A DNA stretch of 64,000 nt, taken from contig NZ_BAAAIV010000005.1 in assembly GCF_039526245.1 (NCBI RefSeq), forward strand, positions 124,001 through 188,000, given 5' to 3'. The stretch is from Arthrobacter_H rhombi. Its GTDB lineage: Bacteria > Actinomycetota > Actinomycetes > Actinomycetales > Micrococcaceae. A model generated the notes under the pieces. That model ran no database searches. It worked only from the letters and a program-made list of their open reading frames with translations, and was not told the origin of the DNA. Of the stretch, positions 49,128 through 58,800 are shown in pieces. How positions within the stretch are numbered: the first letter of the stretch is position 1; every line of letters starts with the position of its first letter. The translations under genes and the position numbers were made by a program.

Positions 49128-49973
49128 ATGACGGTGGTCAGTTCCGTCAGCCCTGAAGGGCTCCATCGAGTCGGCGCGCGTCCGAAACTCGTCCCCTACA
49201 TTCAGCAGGCATGGGGCAGGCGCGATTTCGCCTACGAATTGGCACGCAGCCGGATCGAGGCCAGCAATGGCCGAAATAGGCTGGGGATGTTGTGGGTAGT
49301 CCTCAAACCAACCCTGAATGCCCTGATGTACGGCGCGATCTTCGGGATCCTTCAAGGGGCCAGCAAGCCGCCGGGATTCCCGATGTACGTCGTCATCGGT
49401 GTCTTTCTGTTCGAATTTTTCAGCCAGTCGATGAGCCAAGGTGCCAGGTCGATCACCGGAAACACGGCCTTGGTTCAATCGTTGTCGTTCCCACGCATTA
49501 CGCTTCCGTTGTCGGTAGTGCTCCAACAACTGCTCACGTTGGCCCCAATGCTGGGTGTCATGTATGTCTATTGTTTGATTCTTGGCGCCCAACTCAGTTG
49601 GAGCTGGCTTCTCGTCCTACCTCTCGTTGCTATTTTTGCGCTTTTCAATACCGGTGTAGCTCTTGTCTGCGCACGTCTGACGGTTCACGTCCGCGATCTG
49701 ACTCATCTTTTGCCGCTGTTGACTCGCGTTCTCTTTTACACCTCTGGCGTGCTGTTCTCGGTGGACCGGATTCTCAAGATGTTCCCCGTGATGGTCACCT
49801 TGTTCGATTTCCATCCGATTTACCAGACATTGCAAATCGCCAGGGGTTGCATCATGGGAACTGCGTACCCGGTGGAGTATTGGGCTTTTCTCTCCGTCTG
49901 GTCGGTCCTCATGCTGGCCTTCGGTATCATCTTCTTCTGGAAAGCCGAGGAGCGCTATGGGCGAGTCGACTAG
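49128..49973 (+). CDS. tagG: ABC-2 type polysaccharide/teichoic acid export permease
   Basis: The 281-residue permease has six predicted helices and the ABC-2 family pattern ASNGRNRLGMLWVVLKPTLNALMYGAIFG at the N-terminus, then FEFFSQSMSQGARSITGNTALVQSLSFPR. With the next gene it forms a TagGH/Wzm-Wzt-like exporter that flips the undecaprenyl-linked polymer. ATG 49128 has GAGGAG 9 nt upstream, overlapping the LCP stop codon. The ATPase gene overlaps its end by 17 bp. Confidence 0.92.
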   Translation: MTVVSSVSPEGLHRVGARPKLVPYIQQAWGRRDFAYELARSRIEASNGRNRLGMLWVVLKPTLNALMYGAIFGILQGASKPPGFPMYVVIGVFLFEFFSQSMSQGARSITGNTALVQSLSFPRITLPLSVVLQQLLTLAPMLGVMYVYCLILGAQLSWSWLLVLPLVAIFALFNTGVALVCARLTVHVRDLTHLLPLLTRVLFYTSGVLFSVDRILKMFPVMVTLFDFHPIYQTLQIARGCIMGTAYPVEYWAFLSVWSVLMLAFGIIFFWKAEERYGRVD

Positions 49974-50958
49974 TTTTGATGAATTGATTCGCCCGCGTCG
50001 TCCCGTTTCGGGCGCCGCGCGGAGGGCAACCGAGGGTCCTGCTGAAAGGCGGTCGGATCAGGTGGTTCCTGGAGAGGAACCAGCCGCAGGACAACGCAAG
50101 CACGGGGAAAGCCGCACGACGACGGAAGCCGCTCCAGCGGAGAATACTCGAAAGTCCAACGCAACTGCCCGCAGTGAAGCCAGGGACCAAGCCGATGCCG
50201 CCTTGGCGGGCGGCGCCGATGGCGGAAGAAAGCCAGTAGTCGTGGTGGAAGACCTTCACGTACGTTACAAGGTGTATTCCAGCGGAAAATCAGCCGGTTC
50301 TGCTGGTGGCAGGCGGCTAATGACGACCACGCGGGGACTACGCGAAGTCCATGCAGTTAAAGGCGTCTCTTTCACTGCCTATGAGAATGAATCCATCGGC
50401 GTCATCGGATCGAATGGTTCAGGAAAATCCACGTTGATGCGCAGCATTGTGGGCCTGACACCGCCGGCTTCAGGTGCCGTATATGCGTCCTCCAGGCCAA
50501 ATATGCTTGGAGTTGGAGCCGCGCTGATTCCCGACTTATCGGGAGACAAAAACATCACCCTGGGCGGGTTGGCACTGGGATACAACCGCAAGGAAATCGA
50601 GCAGATGCGACGCGATATCGTCGAATTCGCGGAGCTCGAGGACTTCATCGACCTACCGATGCGCACGTACTCGTCGGGAATGTCGGCCCGCCTAAAGTTT
50701 GCCATCGCCGCTTCAAAACAACACGAGATCCTCATCGTAGATGAGGCGTTGGCCGTCGGTGACGCACGCTTCCGTCAGCGTAGCGAGGCCCGCATCCGGG
50801 AAATTCGGGAACAGGCCGGTACGGTCTTCCTGGTATCCCACTCCATGAAGTCGATTCTTGATACGTGCAACCGGGTCATCTGGCTCAACAAGGGGGTCCT
50901 CGAGATGGATGGCCAGGCGAAGGAAGTCGTCAAGGCATATCAGGAATCAAAGAAGTAA
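49957..50958 (+). CDS. tagH: ABC exporter ATPase for the wall polymer
   Basis: The 333-residue ATPase has Walker A GSNGSGKST (from residue 151), the signature region YSSGMSARLKFAIA and Walker B ILIVDEALAVGD, typical of TagH/Wzt proteins. About 74 extra residues precede the ATPase domain (SGAARRATEGPAERRSDQ...), hydrophilic and probably disordered. Wzt-type C-terminal carbohydrate-binding and TagH-type external domains are absent. The gene overlaps the permease gene by 17 bp, and the next start codon overlaps its stop (TAATG). Confidence 0.92.
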   Translation: MGESTSFDELIRPRRPVSGAARRATEGPAERRSDQVVPGEEPAAGQRKHGESRTTTEAAPAENTRKSNATARSEARDQADAALAGGADGGRKPVVVVEDLHVRYKVYSSGKSAGSAGGRRLMTTTRGLREVHAVKGVSFTAYENESIGVIGSNGSGKSTLMRSIVGLTPPASGAVYASSRPNMLGVGAALIPDLSGDKNITLGGLALGYNRKEIEQMRRDIVEFAELEDFIDLPMRTYSSGMSARLKFAIAASKQHEILIVDEALAVGDARFRQRSEARIREIREQAGTVFLVSHSMKSILDTCNRVIWLNKGVLEMDGQAKEVVKAYQESKK

Positions 50959-52025
50959 TGCCGGGTGAACCCCTGCCCTCGGTCTGCTATGTCATGCCGG
51001 TGCTCAACGAAGCAGAATATATCCGGGATGCGGTCGAGGGCATCTTGTCACAGCGTTATGGGGGTGCGAAGGAAATAGTCCTGGCCCTCGGGCCGAGCGT
51101 GGACGGGACCACCGGAGTGGTTCGGGAAATGGCGGCGACGGATGCGCGGATCAGATGGGTGGAGAATCCCAAAGGTCGGACACCGATCGGATTAAATCTA
51201 GCGATCAAGGCGTCAACTGCGCCGATCATCGTTCGCGTCGACGCCCATAGTATTTTGGACTTGGATTACACCCAACGTGGTGTAGCTACGCTCTCGAGAA
51301 CGGGAGCAGCGGATGTCGGCGGACGAATGGATGCCAGGGGAAGGAACCCACTCCAGCGCGCGGCTGCCGCGGCATACAATTCGCCCTTCGGATTGGGTGG
51401 TGCCGCTTACCATTCTGGTGCGCCTGATGGGCCAGCTGAATCTGCCTACTTGGGTATTTTTCGCCGTGAGATATTCGATCAAGTGGGGTTCTACGATGAG
51501 ACCCTCTGGCGCGGTCAGGACTGGGAACTGTGTTTGCGGATCCGTAACGCTGGGGCTCATGTTTGGTTCGACCCGCAACTATCGGTTAGCTATTATCCGC
51601 GAGACCGCTTCCGTAGCCTGGGTTCACAGAGCTATGCAGCCGGGGTGTGGCGCGGCGAGTTGGCCCGCCGTTATCCCGAAGGGAGGTCATTGCGGCATTT
51701 TGTCCCGCCGGTGATGGCTGGAAGCACAGTGGCCGGGCTCGTCGCATGGTTGGTACCTGCGAAGAAACTTTCGCTGTTCGGCCGCATTGCCCTCCGGCTT
51801 GTTCGTGCGGCGCCATTGGTATATGCGGGCCTTGTCGGATCAGTTGCTTGCCGTGCAGATCTCGACACTCCAAAGGAGCGGGCATTGCTTGCAGGGGTTC
51901 TCCCCGCGATCCACTTTCCGTGGGCATGGGGATTCGTCAAGGGTCGACTGCAAGGTGCCGGCGAGACGGCAGATCGGAGTCGGCTAGCCAATTCGGCCGC
52001 CAGTAGGGGAGGGGATCTCCGGTGA
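50958..52025 (+). CDS. GT2-family glycosyltransferase with C-terminal membrane segments
   Basis: The 355-residue protein has a GT-A domain: CYVMPVLNEAEYIRDAVEGILSQRYGG, the DxD-like VRVDAHSILD, and DETLWRGQDWELCLRIRNAG with the ED/WE acceptor-side motif. Residues about 255-330 are hydrophobic and may span the membrane (VMAGSTVAGLVAWLVPA, LVYAGLVGSVA). It belongs to the family of ExoA/succinoglycan-type glycosyltransferases. Donor and acceptor are unknown. It is translationally coupled on both sides: TAATG with the ATPase gene and GTGA with the next gene. Confidence 0.85.
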   Translation: MPGEPLPSVCYVMPVLNEAEYIRDAVEGILSQRYGGAKEIVLALGPSVDGTTGVVREMAATDARIRWVENPKGRTPIGLNLAIKASTAPIIVRVDAHSILDLDYTQRGVATLSRTGAADVGGRMDARGRNPLQRAAAAAYNSPFGLGGAAYHSGAPDGPAESAYLGIFRREIFDQVGFYDETLWRGQDWELCLRIRNAGAHVWFDPQLSVSYYPRDRFRSLGSQSYAAGVWRGELARRYPEGRSLRHFVPPVMAGSTVAGLVAWLVPAKKLSLFGRIALRLVRAAPLVYAGLVGSVACRADLDTPKERALLAGVLPAIHFPWAWGFVKGRLQGAGETADRSRLANSAASRGGDLR

Positions 52026-52843
52026 CGCCGACACATATCCGACCCCGCAGACCGACTCTGGAACAGCTGCGCGCTGTCTGCCAGCCACCGGAAGTCCGAG
52101 CCCGACGCAATGCCGAGCACTGGACTGCCGAGCTCTACCTGCGCCATATCTCGATCTACCTCACGGCATTACTCATCCGCACCCCCATTTCCGCCAATGG
52201 TGTCACGGGGCTGATGATCCTCTCCGGGTGGGGAATGTCGGCCGCTTTGTTCATTCCCGGCATTTGGGGCCCCCTCCTTGCTGTCGTTCTCTCACAGCTC
52301 CAGTTGTACTTCGATTGCTGTGACGGTGAAGTGGCCCGTTGGCGGCAGACACAAGGGCCCAAGGGCATCTTCATCGACATGGTGGGCCACCACACCACGG
52401 AAGCGTTGCTGCCCATTGCCTTGGCTGCCCGGGTCGCCCTCGGACACAGACCCGATACCGCAGGTATGGACTATCAAATCCTGTTCATCGGCGCCATTGT
52501 CGCGCTTTTGCTGGTGCTAAACCGTTCGCTGAGCCTCATGGTCCACGCGGCCCGGGGGATGGCCGGTCTAGGTAAGTTGCCTGACACGGGGGAAGCTCGC
52601 GCCATCCCGTCCACCACGCTGCTGGGCAAGCTGCGCAAGGCCGCCCGGTTCCTGCCGTTCCACCGCCTGCTGCACGCCGTGGAATTGGGCCTGCTGATCC
52701 TGGTCGCGTCGATAGTTTCGGCCTTCATCGACCAACCCGGTACGGCGGAAAGTTGGATGCTGTGGGCTATGCTCCCAGTCACCGTCTTCGTCGCCCTGGG
52801 GCACTTCGTGGCCAGTATGGCCTCATCTCGACTTAGCGCCTAG
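52022..52843 (+). CDS. CDP-alcohol phosphatidyltransferase-family membrane protein, altered motif
   Basis: The 273-residue protein has about six helices and the CDP-alcohol phosphotransferase motif from residue 98: D98-x2-D101-G102-x2-A105-R106-x8-G115-x3-D119-x3-H123. The family consensus ends in Asp; here it is His, followed by a second His. That last Asp is thought to act as the catalytic base, so either the chemistry has shifted or His takes over. Within a polymer operon it could move a polyol or inositol phosphate between a CDP-alcohol and a lipid or glycan. GTG 52022 overlaps the previous stop by 4 bp. Confidence 0.82.
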   Translation: MTPTHIRPRRPTLEQLRAVCQPPEVRARRNAEHWTAELYLRHISIYLTALLIRTPISANGVTGLMILSGWGMSAALFIPGIWGPLLAVVLSQLQLYFDCCDGEVARWRQTQGPKGIFIDMVGHHTTEALLPIALAARVALGHRPDTAGMDYQILFIGAIVALLLVLNRSLSLMVHAARGMAGLGKLPDTGEARAIPSTTLLGKLRKAARFLPFHRLLHAVELGLLILVASIVSAFIDQPGTAESWMLWAMLPVTVFVALGHFVASMASSRLSA

Positions 52844-52852
52844 GAGGCAGCA

Positions 52853-53764
52853 TTGGCCCCCCGCGGCTCCACGACCACACCACCGACCATTGGCGTCGTC
52901 ATCCTCACCATGGGTGACCGGCCGCAGGAGCTTCGGCGGGCTTTCGCTTCCCTGGAATTCCAGCTGGGTGCCGACATCGATGTTGCTGTGGTGGGAAACG
53001 GCTGGGACCCGGCCACCATGCCCGGTGGCCTTCCGGACGGCTTCACGCCGGTTTACTTGGAAGAGAACCTCGGCATTCCGGCAGGACGCAATGCGGGAGT
53101 GCCACACGTGAACGGGGAGTTCGTTCTCTTCCTTGACGACGATTCCTGGCTTCCCGACACGGATTTCCTCGCCGAGGCGGTCGCACGCTTCCGTAAATAT
53201 CCGGACATGGGGATGTTGATGCCGCGGATCGCCGATCCCGACGACCTTGAGTCGCCTCGTCGGTGGATTCCGCGGTTGAACAAGCGCACCGCAGAAGAGT
53301 CAAGCAATATCTTCCACGTGGGGGAGACCTGCCTGTTATTGCCGCGAGAGATCTTCGAGGAGACGCGCGGATGGGCTGGCGGGTTCTGGTACGCGCACGA
53401 AGGCATCGAGTTGGCGTGGCGGGTTTGGGACACCGGCCACCGGGTCTGGTACGCGGGTGATCTTAGGGTCTGCCACCCGGTCGTGGATCCACGTCGCCAC
53501 GGTGAGTTCTATCGGCTGAACGCGCGCAATCGTGTGTGGTTGGCCCGACGGAACCTCCGCTGGCCTTTCAGCTGGGTGTACGTCGGTTCCTGGACGCTGA
53601 TCAACATCATTAGGTTACGGAAAGACCGCAACGGATTGCGCCAGCACCTGTCCGGGCTGGTCTCCGGCTACCGGACCTCACCCTGGTACCAACAACCGCG
53701 CCCGAAGCTCAAGTGGAGCACCCACCTGCGGATGACGCTGGCCGGGCGGCCCCCGATCATTTGA
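52853..53764 (+). CDS. GT2-family glycosyltransferase
   Basis: The 303-residue GT-A enzyme has IGVVILTMGDRPQELRRAFASL, NLGIPAGRNAGV, the DDD motif in LFLDDDSWLPD, and an HEGIELAWRVWDTGHR acceptor motif (ED/HE type) typical of rhamnosyl- and galactofuranosyl-like GT2 proteins. It is predicted soluble or peripheral. The start is TTG with AGGAGG 5 nt upstream. It ends the tightly packed run that begins at 49128. Confidence 0.87.
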   Translation: MAPRGSTTTPPTIGVVILTMGDRPQELRRAFASLEFQLGADIDVAVVGNGWDPATMPGGLPDGFTPVYLEENLGIPAGRNAGVPHVNGEFVLFLDDDSWLPDTDFLAEAVARFRKYPDMGMLMPRIADPDDLESPRRWIPRLNKRTAEESSNIFHVGETCLLLPREIFEETRGWAGGFWYAHEGIELAWRVWDTGHRVWYAGDLRVCHPVVDPRRHGEFYRLNARNRVWLARRNLRWPFSWVYVGSWTLINIIRLRKDRNGLRQHLSGLVSGYRTSPWYQQPRPKLKWSTHLRMTLAGRPPII

Positions 53765-53861
53765 GGTCCGGACCTCAAACACGGCCTGAACGGTGGGTAA
53801 ACACCCAGAGCCGGTCGTCTAGGGTGGTGTTTAACAATTGCCATACGACGTCAGGTAACCC

Positions 53862-54323
53862 ATGAGCAAAACTGTATTGACCTACGGCACCTTCGATCTT
53901 TTCCACATCGGCCACCTCAACATCCTGAAGCGGCTGAAGGAAAAAGGAGACCACCTCATCGTGGGCGTATCGACCGACGAGTTCAATGCCATCAAGGGCA
54001 AGAAGCCGATCGTCCCGTTCGAGCAGCGCATCGAAATCGTCAAGTCCATCCGCTACGTCGACGAGGCCATCCCAGAGGATAACTGGGCGCAGAAGCGCCA
54101 AGACATCGACAAATACGATGTCGACGTCTTCGGCATCGGCGATGACTGGCGGGGAAAGTTCGACGACCTCGAAGACCGGGTGGAAGTGGTGTACCTGCCC
54201 CGGACCAGCGGAATCTCCACCACGGAAATGAAGCGCGTCCTCAGCGCCTTCGACGAGCGCCATGTCTCTGAATTGAAGAAGACGCTGGACAGCATCAGCC
54301 AGATCGTCAAGGAACTGAGCTAA
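53862..54323 (+). CDS. tagD: glycerol-3-phosphate cytidylyltransferase
   Basis: The enzyme makes CDP-glycerol from CTP and sn-glycerol-3-phosphate. The 153-residue protein begins TVLTYGTFDLFHIGHLNILKR with the HxGH motif, followed by GVSTDEFNAIKGKKP and the RTSGISTTEMK signature near residues 118-128, typical of TagD. A helical C-terminal extension of about 25 residues exceeds the usual 129-residue length. CDP-glycerol is the donor for the glycerophosphotransferase-family genes nearby. Only 78 bp separate it from the Bcs1-like gene. Confidence 0.94.
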   Translation: MSKTVLTYGTFDLFHIGHLNILKRLKEKGDHLIVGVSTDEFNAIKGKKPIVPFEQRIEIVKSIRYVDEAIPEDNWAQKRQDIDKYDVDVFGIGDDWRGKFDDLEDRVEVVYLPRTSGISTTEMKRVLSAFDERHVSELKKTLDSISQIVKELS

Positions 54324-54401
54324 CAGCGACCGGCAGACGACCACGCGCGGCCGGGGAGGCCCCGGCCCGGGAGCACCATAGACAAGGACGTACACGAGCA
54401 C

Positions 54402-55829
54402 ATGCGCAATGTAGGGGTAATTCTGGCCGGCGGGGTCGGCGAACGGGTGGGTTTGGGAATCCCGAAGCAGCTGATCAAGATCGCCGGTCGACCGATCATC
54501 GAGCACACCCTGGCCATCTTTGAGGACAACGCCTCCATCGACGAGATCATCGTCCTGATGACGCCTGGCTACCTCGACCATGTGCGGTCTATGGTCAAGA
54601 GGAACTCGTTCACCAAGGTGACGCAGGTCCTCGAAGGCTCGGGCACCCGCAACGACACTACCCAGGCTGCCCTGGCTGCCCTGGGCGAGGAGGACTGCAA
54701 CGTCATTCTCCACGACGCGGTGCGCCCTCTGCTCTCCCAGCGGGTATTGGACGACGTCGTCGCTGCCCTCGGTGAATACGATGCAGTGGATGTAGCCATC
54801 CCCTCCGCCGACACCATCATCGAGGTCGACCCGGGGACTGGCAGCCTGCCAGTGATCCGGGACGTTCCACCACGTTCGGCCCTTCGCCGCGGGCAAACGC
54901 CGCAGGCGTTCAAGTTGAACACGCTGCGCCGCGCGTATGTCGGAGCCGGCCAGGACCCCGCGTTCGCCGCGACCGATGACTGCAGCGTGGTCCTGCGCTA
55001 TTCCCCGGACGTCGCCATCGGCGTCGTGCCCGGCGAGGAGCGCAACATGAAAGTCACCGAGCCCATCGATATCTATATCGCGGATAAGCTCTTCCAGCTC
55101 TACAACGATGACGGCCGCCGCCTGCTGGAGGACGATGTGCTGCGTCGTGCCCTCGACGGAAAAGTCGCCGTGGTCTTCGGCGGGTCCTACGGGATCGGGG
55201 CCGACATCGCACAGTTGGCGGAGGCCTTCGGATGCACCGTGCGGACCTTCTCGCGCTCATCGACCAACACGCACGTCGACCGCCGTGAGGACGTCGTGGC
55301 GGCGCGCGACCAGGTGCTCGCCGAGCTGGGACGCATCGACTTCGTCGTCAACACGGCTGGCGTCTTGCCCCGGGGCCTGTTGCTGGAGGAAAGCGACGAG
55401 TCCGTCTACCAAGCCACTGAGATCAACTACCTCGGCCCCGTGTTCATCGCCCAGACCTTCCATGACGCCCTACAGGAGAGCCAAGGCTCCCTGTTGCTGT
55501 TCACGTCCAGCTCCTATACGCGCGGACGAGCCGGCTACAGCCTATACAGCTCTGCTAAGGCGGCCACGGTCAACCTGACCCAGGCCCTGGCCGACGAATG
55601 GGCCCAAGAAGGTATCCGGGTCAATTGCGTGAACCCGGAGCGCACCTCCACGCCCATGCGCACCAAGGCCTTCGGCGCCGAGGACCCCAGCACACTGCTG
55701 GAATCGGGCACCGTAGCCAGGACGTCGTTGGAGACCCTTATCGGCAGCCGGACGGGGCATGTGATCGATGTCCGAAAGGACGATCCCCTGTCCGCCCATT
55801 CGCTGCTGGGAGCCCAGGACGGCATCTAG
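54402..55829 (+). CDS. bifunctional cytidylyltransferase/SDR, CDP-ribitol synthesis (Bcs1-like)
   Basis: The 475-residue fusion has an IspD/TarI-type cytidylyltransferase (residues about 1-230: VILAGGVGERVGLGIPKQL, NDTTQAALAAL, LHDAVRPLLSQ, RRGQTPQAF). It is joined to a short-chain dehydrogenase (about 240-475: VAVVFGGSYGIGADIAQLA, VNTAGVLPRG, SSSYTRGRAGYSLYSSAK with YxxxK, and VNPERTSTPMR). The same order is known in Haemophilus influenzae Bcs1, which reduces ribulose-5-phosphate to ribitol-5-phosphate and makes CDP-ribitol. The product here is therefore probably CDP-ribitol, alongside CDP-glycerol from TagD. It converges with the TPR fusion gene, 15 bp away. Confidence 0.88.
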   Translation: MRNVGVILAGGVGERVGLGIPKQLIKIAGRPIIEHTLAIFEDNASIDEIIVLMTPGYLDHVRSMVKRNSFTKVTQVLEGSGTRNDTTQAALAALGEEDCNVILHDAVRPLLSQRVLDDVVAALGEYDAVDVAIPSADTIIEVDPGTGSLPVIRDVPPRSALRRGQTPQAFKLNTLRRAYVGAGQDPAFAATDDCSVVLRYSPDVAIGVVPGEERNMKVTEPIDIYIADKLFQLYNDDGRRLLEDDVLRRALDGKVAVVFGGSYGIGADIAQLAEAFGCTVRTFSRSSTNTHVDRREDVVAARDQVLAELGRIDFVVNTAGVLPRGLLLEESDESVYQATEINYLGPVFIAQTFHDALQESQGSLLLFTSSSYTRGRAGYSLYSSAKAATVNLTQALADEWAQEGIRVNCVNPERTSTPMRTKAFGAEDPSTLLESGTVARTSLETLIGSRTGHVIDVRKDDPLSAHSLLGAQDGI

Positions 55830-55844
55830 CCGCCTCGGGCCAGC

Positions 55845-58800
55845 CTAGACGGTGGACAAGTCCAGGTCCGCGAGTCTGGGGACCACGGCGTCGCACCAGC
55901 CCACGGGTGCCGTGACGGGCGCTTTCGGCCCGGCGGCAGCCGTAGCCGCGCTGACGAGGATCCGTCGGCCAGCCTCCTCCTGCGTGGAGCCGAGGAGGGC
56001 CACTCCGACTGGCTCGGCGTCGGAGACCTGCACAACGGCGGAGAAGACGGCGTCGCCGAGTGCGCGGTGGACGTCGCGGCGGTGGGCCCGCCGGTAGATC
56101 GCTTCTTGCTCGGGGCCCGAGAAGCGTTGGCTGCGGTTGAACTGGTTGATGTTCCAGCGTTCCTCCAGCGAGACCACATGCGGACCGGCCCGGACCAGGC
56201 GTTGGACCTCATCCGGCAACCTCCCCAACTGCTCAAGACGTTCGGGGTGGTTGGCCAGGGCCCACCGGTCGAAGAGCACCGCAACGCGCCGACCCGCGGC
56301 ACACAATTCCTCCGCGCGGGACAGCAGCTCCTCGGTGGCGGCACCCGGCGCGAAATCATGCCGGAACAACACCGGTGCCTCGGGGTCCCGTTGGACCTCG
56401 ACTCGGTATTCGGTGGACTCGCCGAAGAAGAAATCGATGGCCCGAAGGGTCGCCTGGCCGTCCTCGAACGGCGCGAACGCGCGTCGGGCCTGGTCATGTC
56501 CTTCGGGATCGGCGATTCCGTGGGACAAAGCCCGACCCACACCTGCCGTGAGTTCGTCGATGGTGTGGGCAACCTCGCCGGGCATGTCTTCCAGGTCGAA
56601 GTAGAGGCCCCTTTCGGCAAGGTACTCCTCCAGATCGTAAGCGTAGAAGAGAATCGGCTTGCCCGCTCCCAAGAAGTCGAAGAAGATGCTCGAGTAGTCG
56701 GTCACCAGGACATCGGTCACTCCGAGGACGTCGTACGTGTCCAGACCGGCAGGAACAACTGTGACGCCCTCGATCGCGACCTCGCCCAAGACCCGCTCGG
56801 CGAGGTGGTGGGCCCGGAAGATGACGTGGGCATCCAGGGATCCGAGCGCGCTGAGATCCGTGATCAGCTGGTTCCGGTTGAAGTGCTTTTCGCCGGTGGT
56901 GCCCCGCCAGGTTGGGGCGTAGAAGACGATCTGTCGTCCGTCGTCGTCGAGGCCGAGGCTGGCCAGGATCCTGGCCCGTTCCGTGGCGCCGACGCGAAGC
57001 ATCCGGTCGATGCGGGGGCTGCCCAGGCGTCCCACGCTTCCGGTGAAGAGCCCTTCCACCTCGTAGCGGCTGATCAGGCTGTCCTGGGTGTGCTCGTTCG
57101 GAGCTAGCACATGGGTGGCTTGCAAGAGGTTGCGGCTGACGTTGCCGTGCTGCATGAATCCCGAGGTGATGTCCTTGCCCATGCTTTTCAGCGGGGTCCC
57201 GTGCCAGGTGTTGAGGTACTTCTGACCGGGCCGCCGCACGAAGCAGTTCTGGAACGTGACATTCGATACCAGGAAACCCGCGGTCCCCAGGCACCGCCGG
57301 TATAGAGCAGAGCCACGACGCACGAGGCTAACCCGGGGATCCTGGGCCACGTCGTCGGGGACCTGGCAGCGGCCGTTCACCACCCAGGCAAACCGCAGGT
57401 TGTCGTAGGTGGGGTCCTCGCGCAGAGCCCGGTAGATCGCCGCAGGATTGCAGTCGATCTTGCTGCCTTGGTAGCTCTCGAACACGACCAGGTCCTCATC
57501 CAGCGGGTAGGCCTCACGGTATTCGACGTACTCCATCGCCTGGGCCTGCCACGGCTTGTCGAAATAGGTGTGCTTACCGAAGTCCACCGGTCGATGGAAC
57601 CGCTCGACGTCCAGAAAGGATGCGATGGCTCTCGGTTCATCGCCGGCGGCCAACCGGGCCATGGCGAGACGGAAATGGTTCAATCCGTCTTGCGCCGCAT
57701 CCTGGCGAACCACGGCCTCGAGCGCGCGAACGCCTTCGCTGGTCAACCCGTGTTCCATCAGGGCGAGACCACGTGCGGACAGGGCCTTCACATCATGCGC
57801 GACGACGGCATGTTCCAGACTGGCGCGATGCAGCGTTGCTTCGTACTCCGGGATCGGATGCCGGTCACGGGAGGTCCACTGCTGGGACGGGTCGTTGGGT
57901 CGTAGGTCCCGCAGAACGGCGACGGCTTCCTGATCGCGGCGGAGTGCATGCAAGCAGGATCCCAGCCGACTTCGCCACTTCGGGGCGGTCTCGGGATCCA
58001 GCCGCAATGCAGCTGCATAGGCATCGGCCGCACCGGCCACGTCGCCGGAACGCTCCCGAGCGAATCCCAGGCGCAGGTGCCGGCCGACGGATTCCGGTTC
58101 GGCGATGAGGGCACGGTAGTAGTGGCGTGTGGCCGCGTCCCAGGCATACTCCCGCTCACGGGCAAGCCCCGCCCGGTATTCGACGTCAGACGGGGTTTTC
58201 CCGCTGGCCAGGGTGTCTTCATAGAATCCGGCGGCCTGCTCCCAGAGTCCGTTCTGTTGGAAGTAGGCGCCGGCGCCGACCTTGGCCACGGCAGCGTCTG
58301 GCGAGCGCCGGACGGCCTCGGCCATCTGGGACGCCGCTTCACGGTCATTTCCGGCCTCCCTGAGCGCCCAGGCATGGTGGAACACAAGACCCACATCGTC
58401 GGGATCTAGCTCCCGTGCCCGGGCCAGGCTGGCCGCCGCTTCCTCCGGCTGCCCGGCGGACAGCTGCGCGAGTGCCAGCTGGAAATGGAGGACGGGGTCG
58501 TCCGGATGCCTGCTTGCCTCGCGGGAGAGCACATCAAGGCGGACCGCTGGGACATTTGCGGCCAGTGCCGTCTTGACGACGATGTGCGCAGACTCGACGG
58601 CGCGTGGTCCGGTCGTGCGATCGGCAGGAGCCGCGGCCTTGGATTGCTTTGCCGCGGTGGCGGCTGCCTTGGCTTGCGCCCGCTGGAGACGAGCCCGCCA
58701 CTGGGGATTCTCCGGCGCCGATTCCAGTGCCCGAGCGTAGGCGGTAGCGGCATCCCCATGACGGCCGGCACGCTCGTAGAGTGCGCCCAAGCGGATCAGC

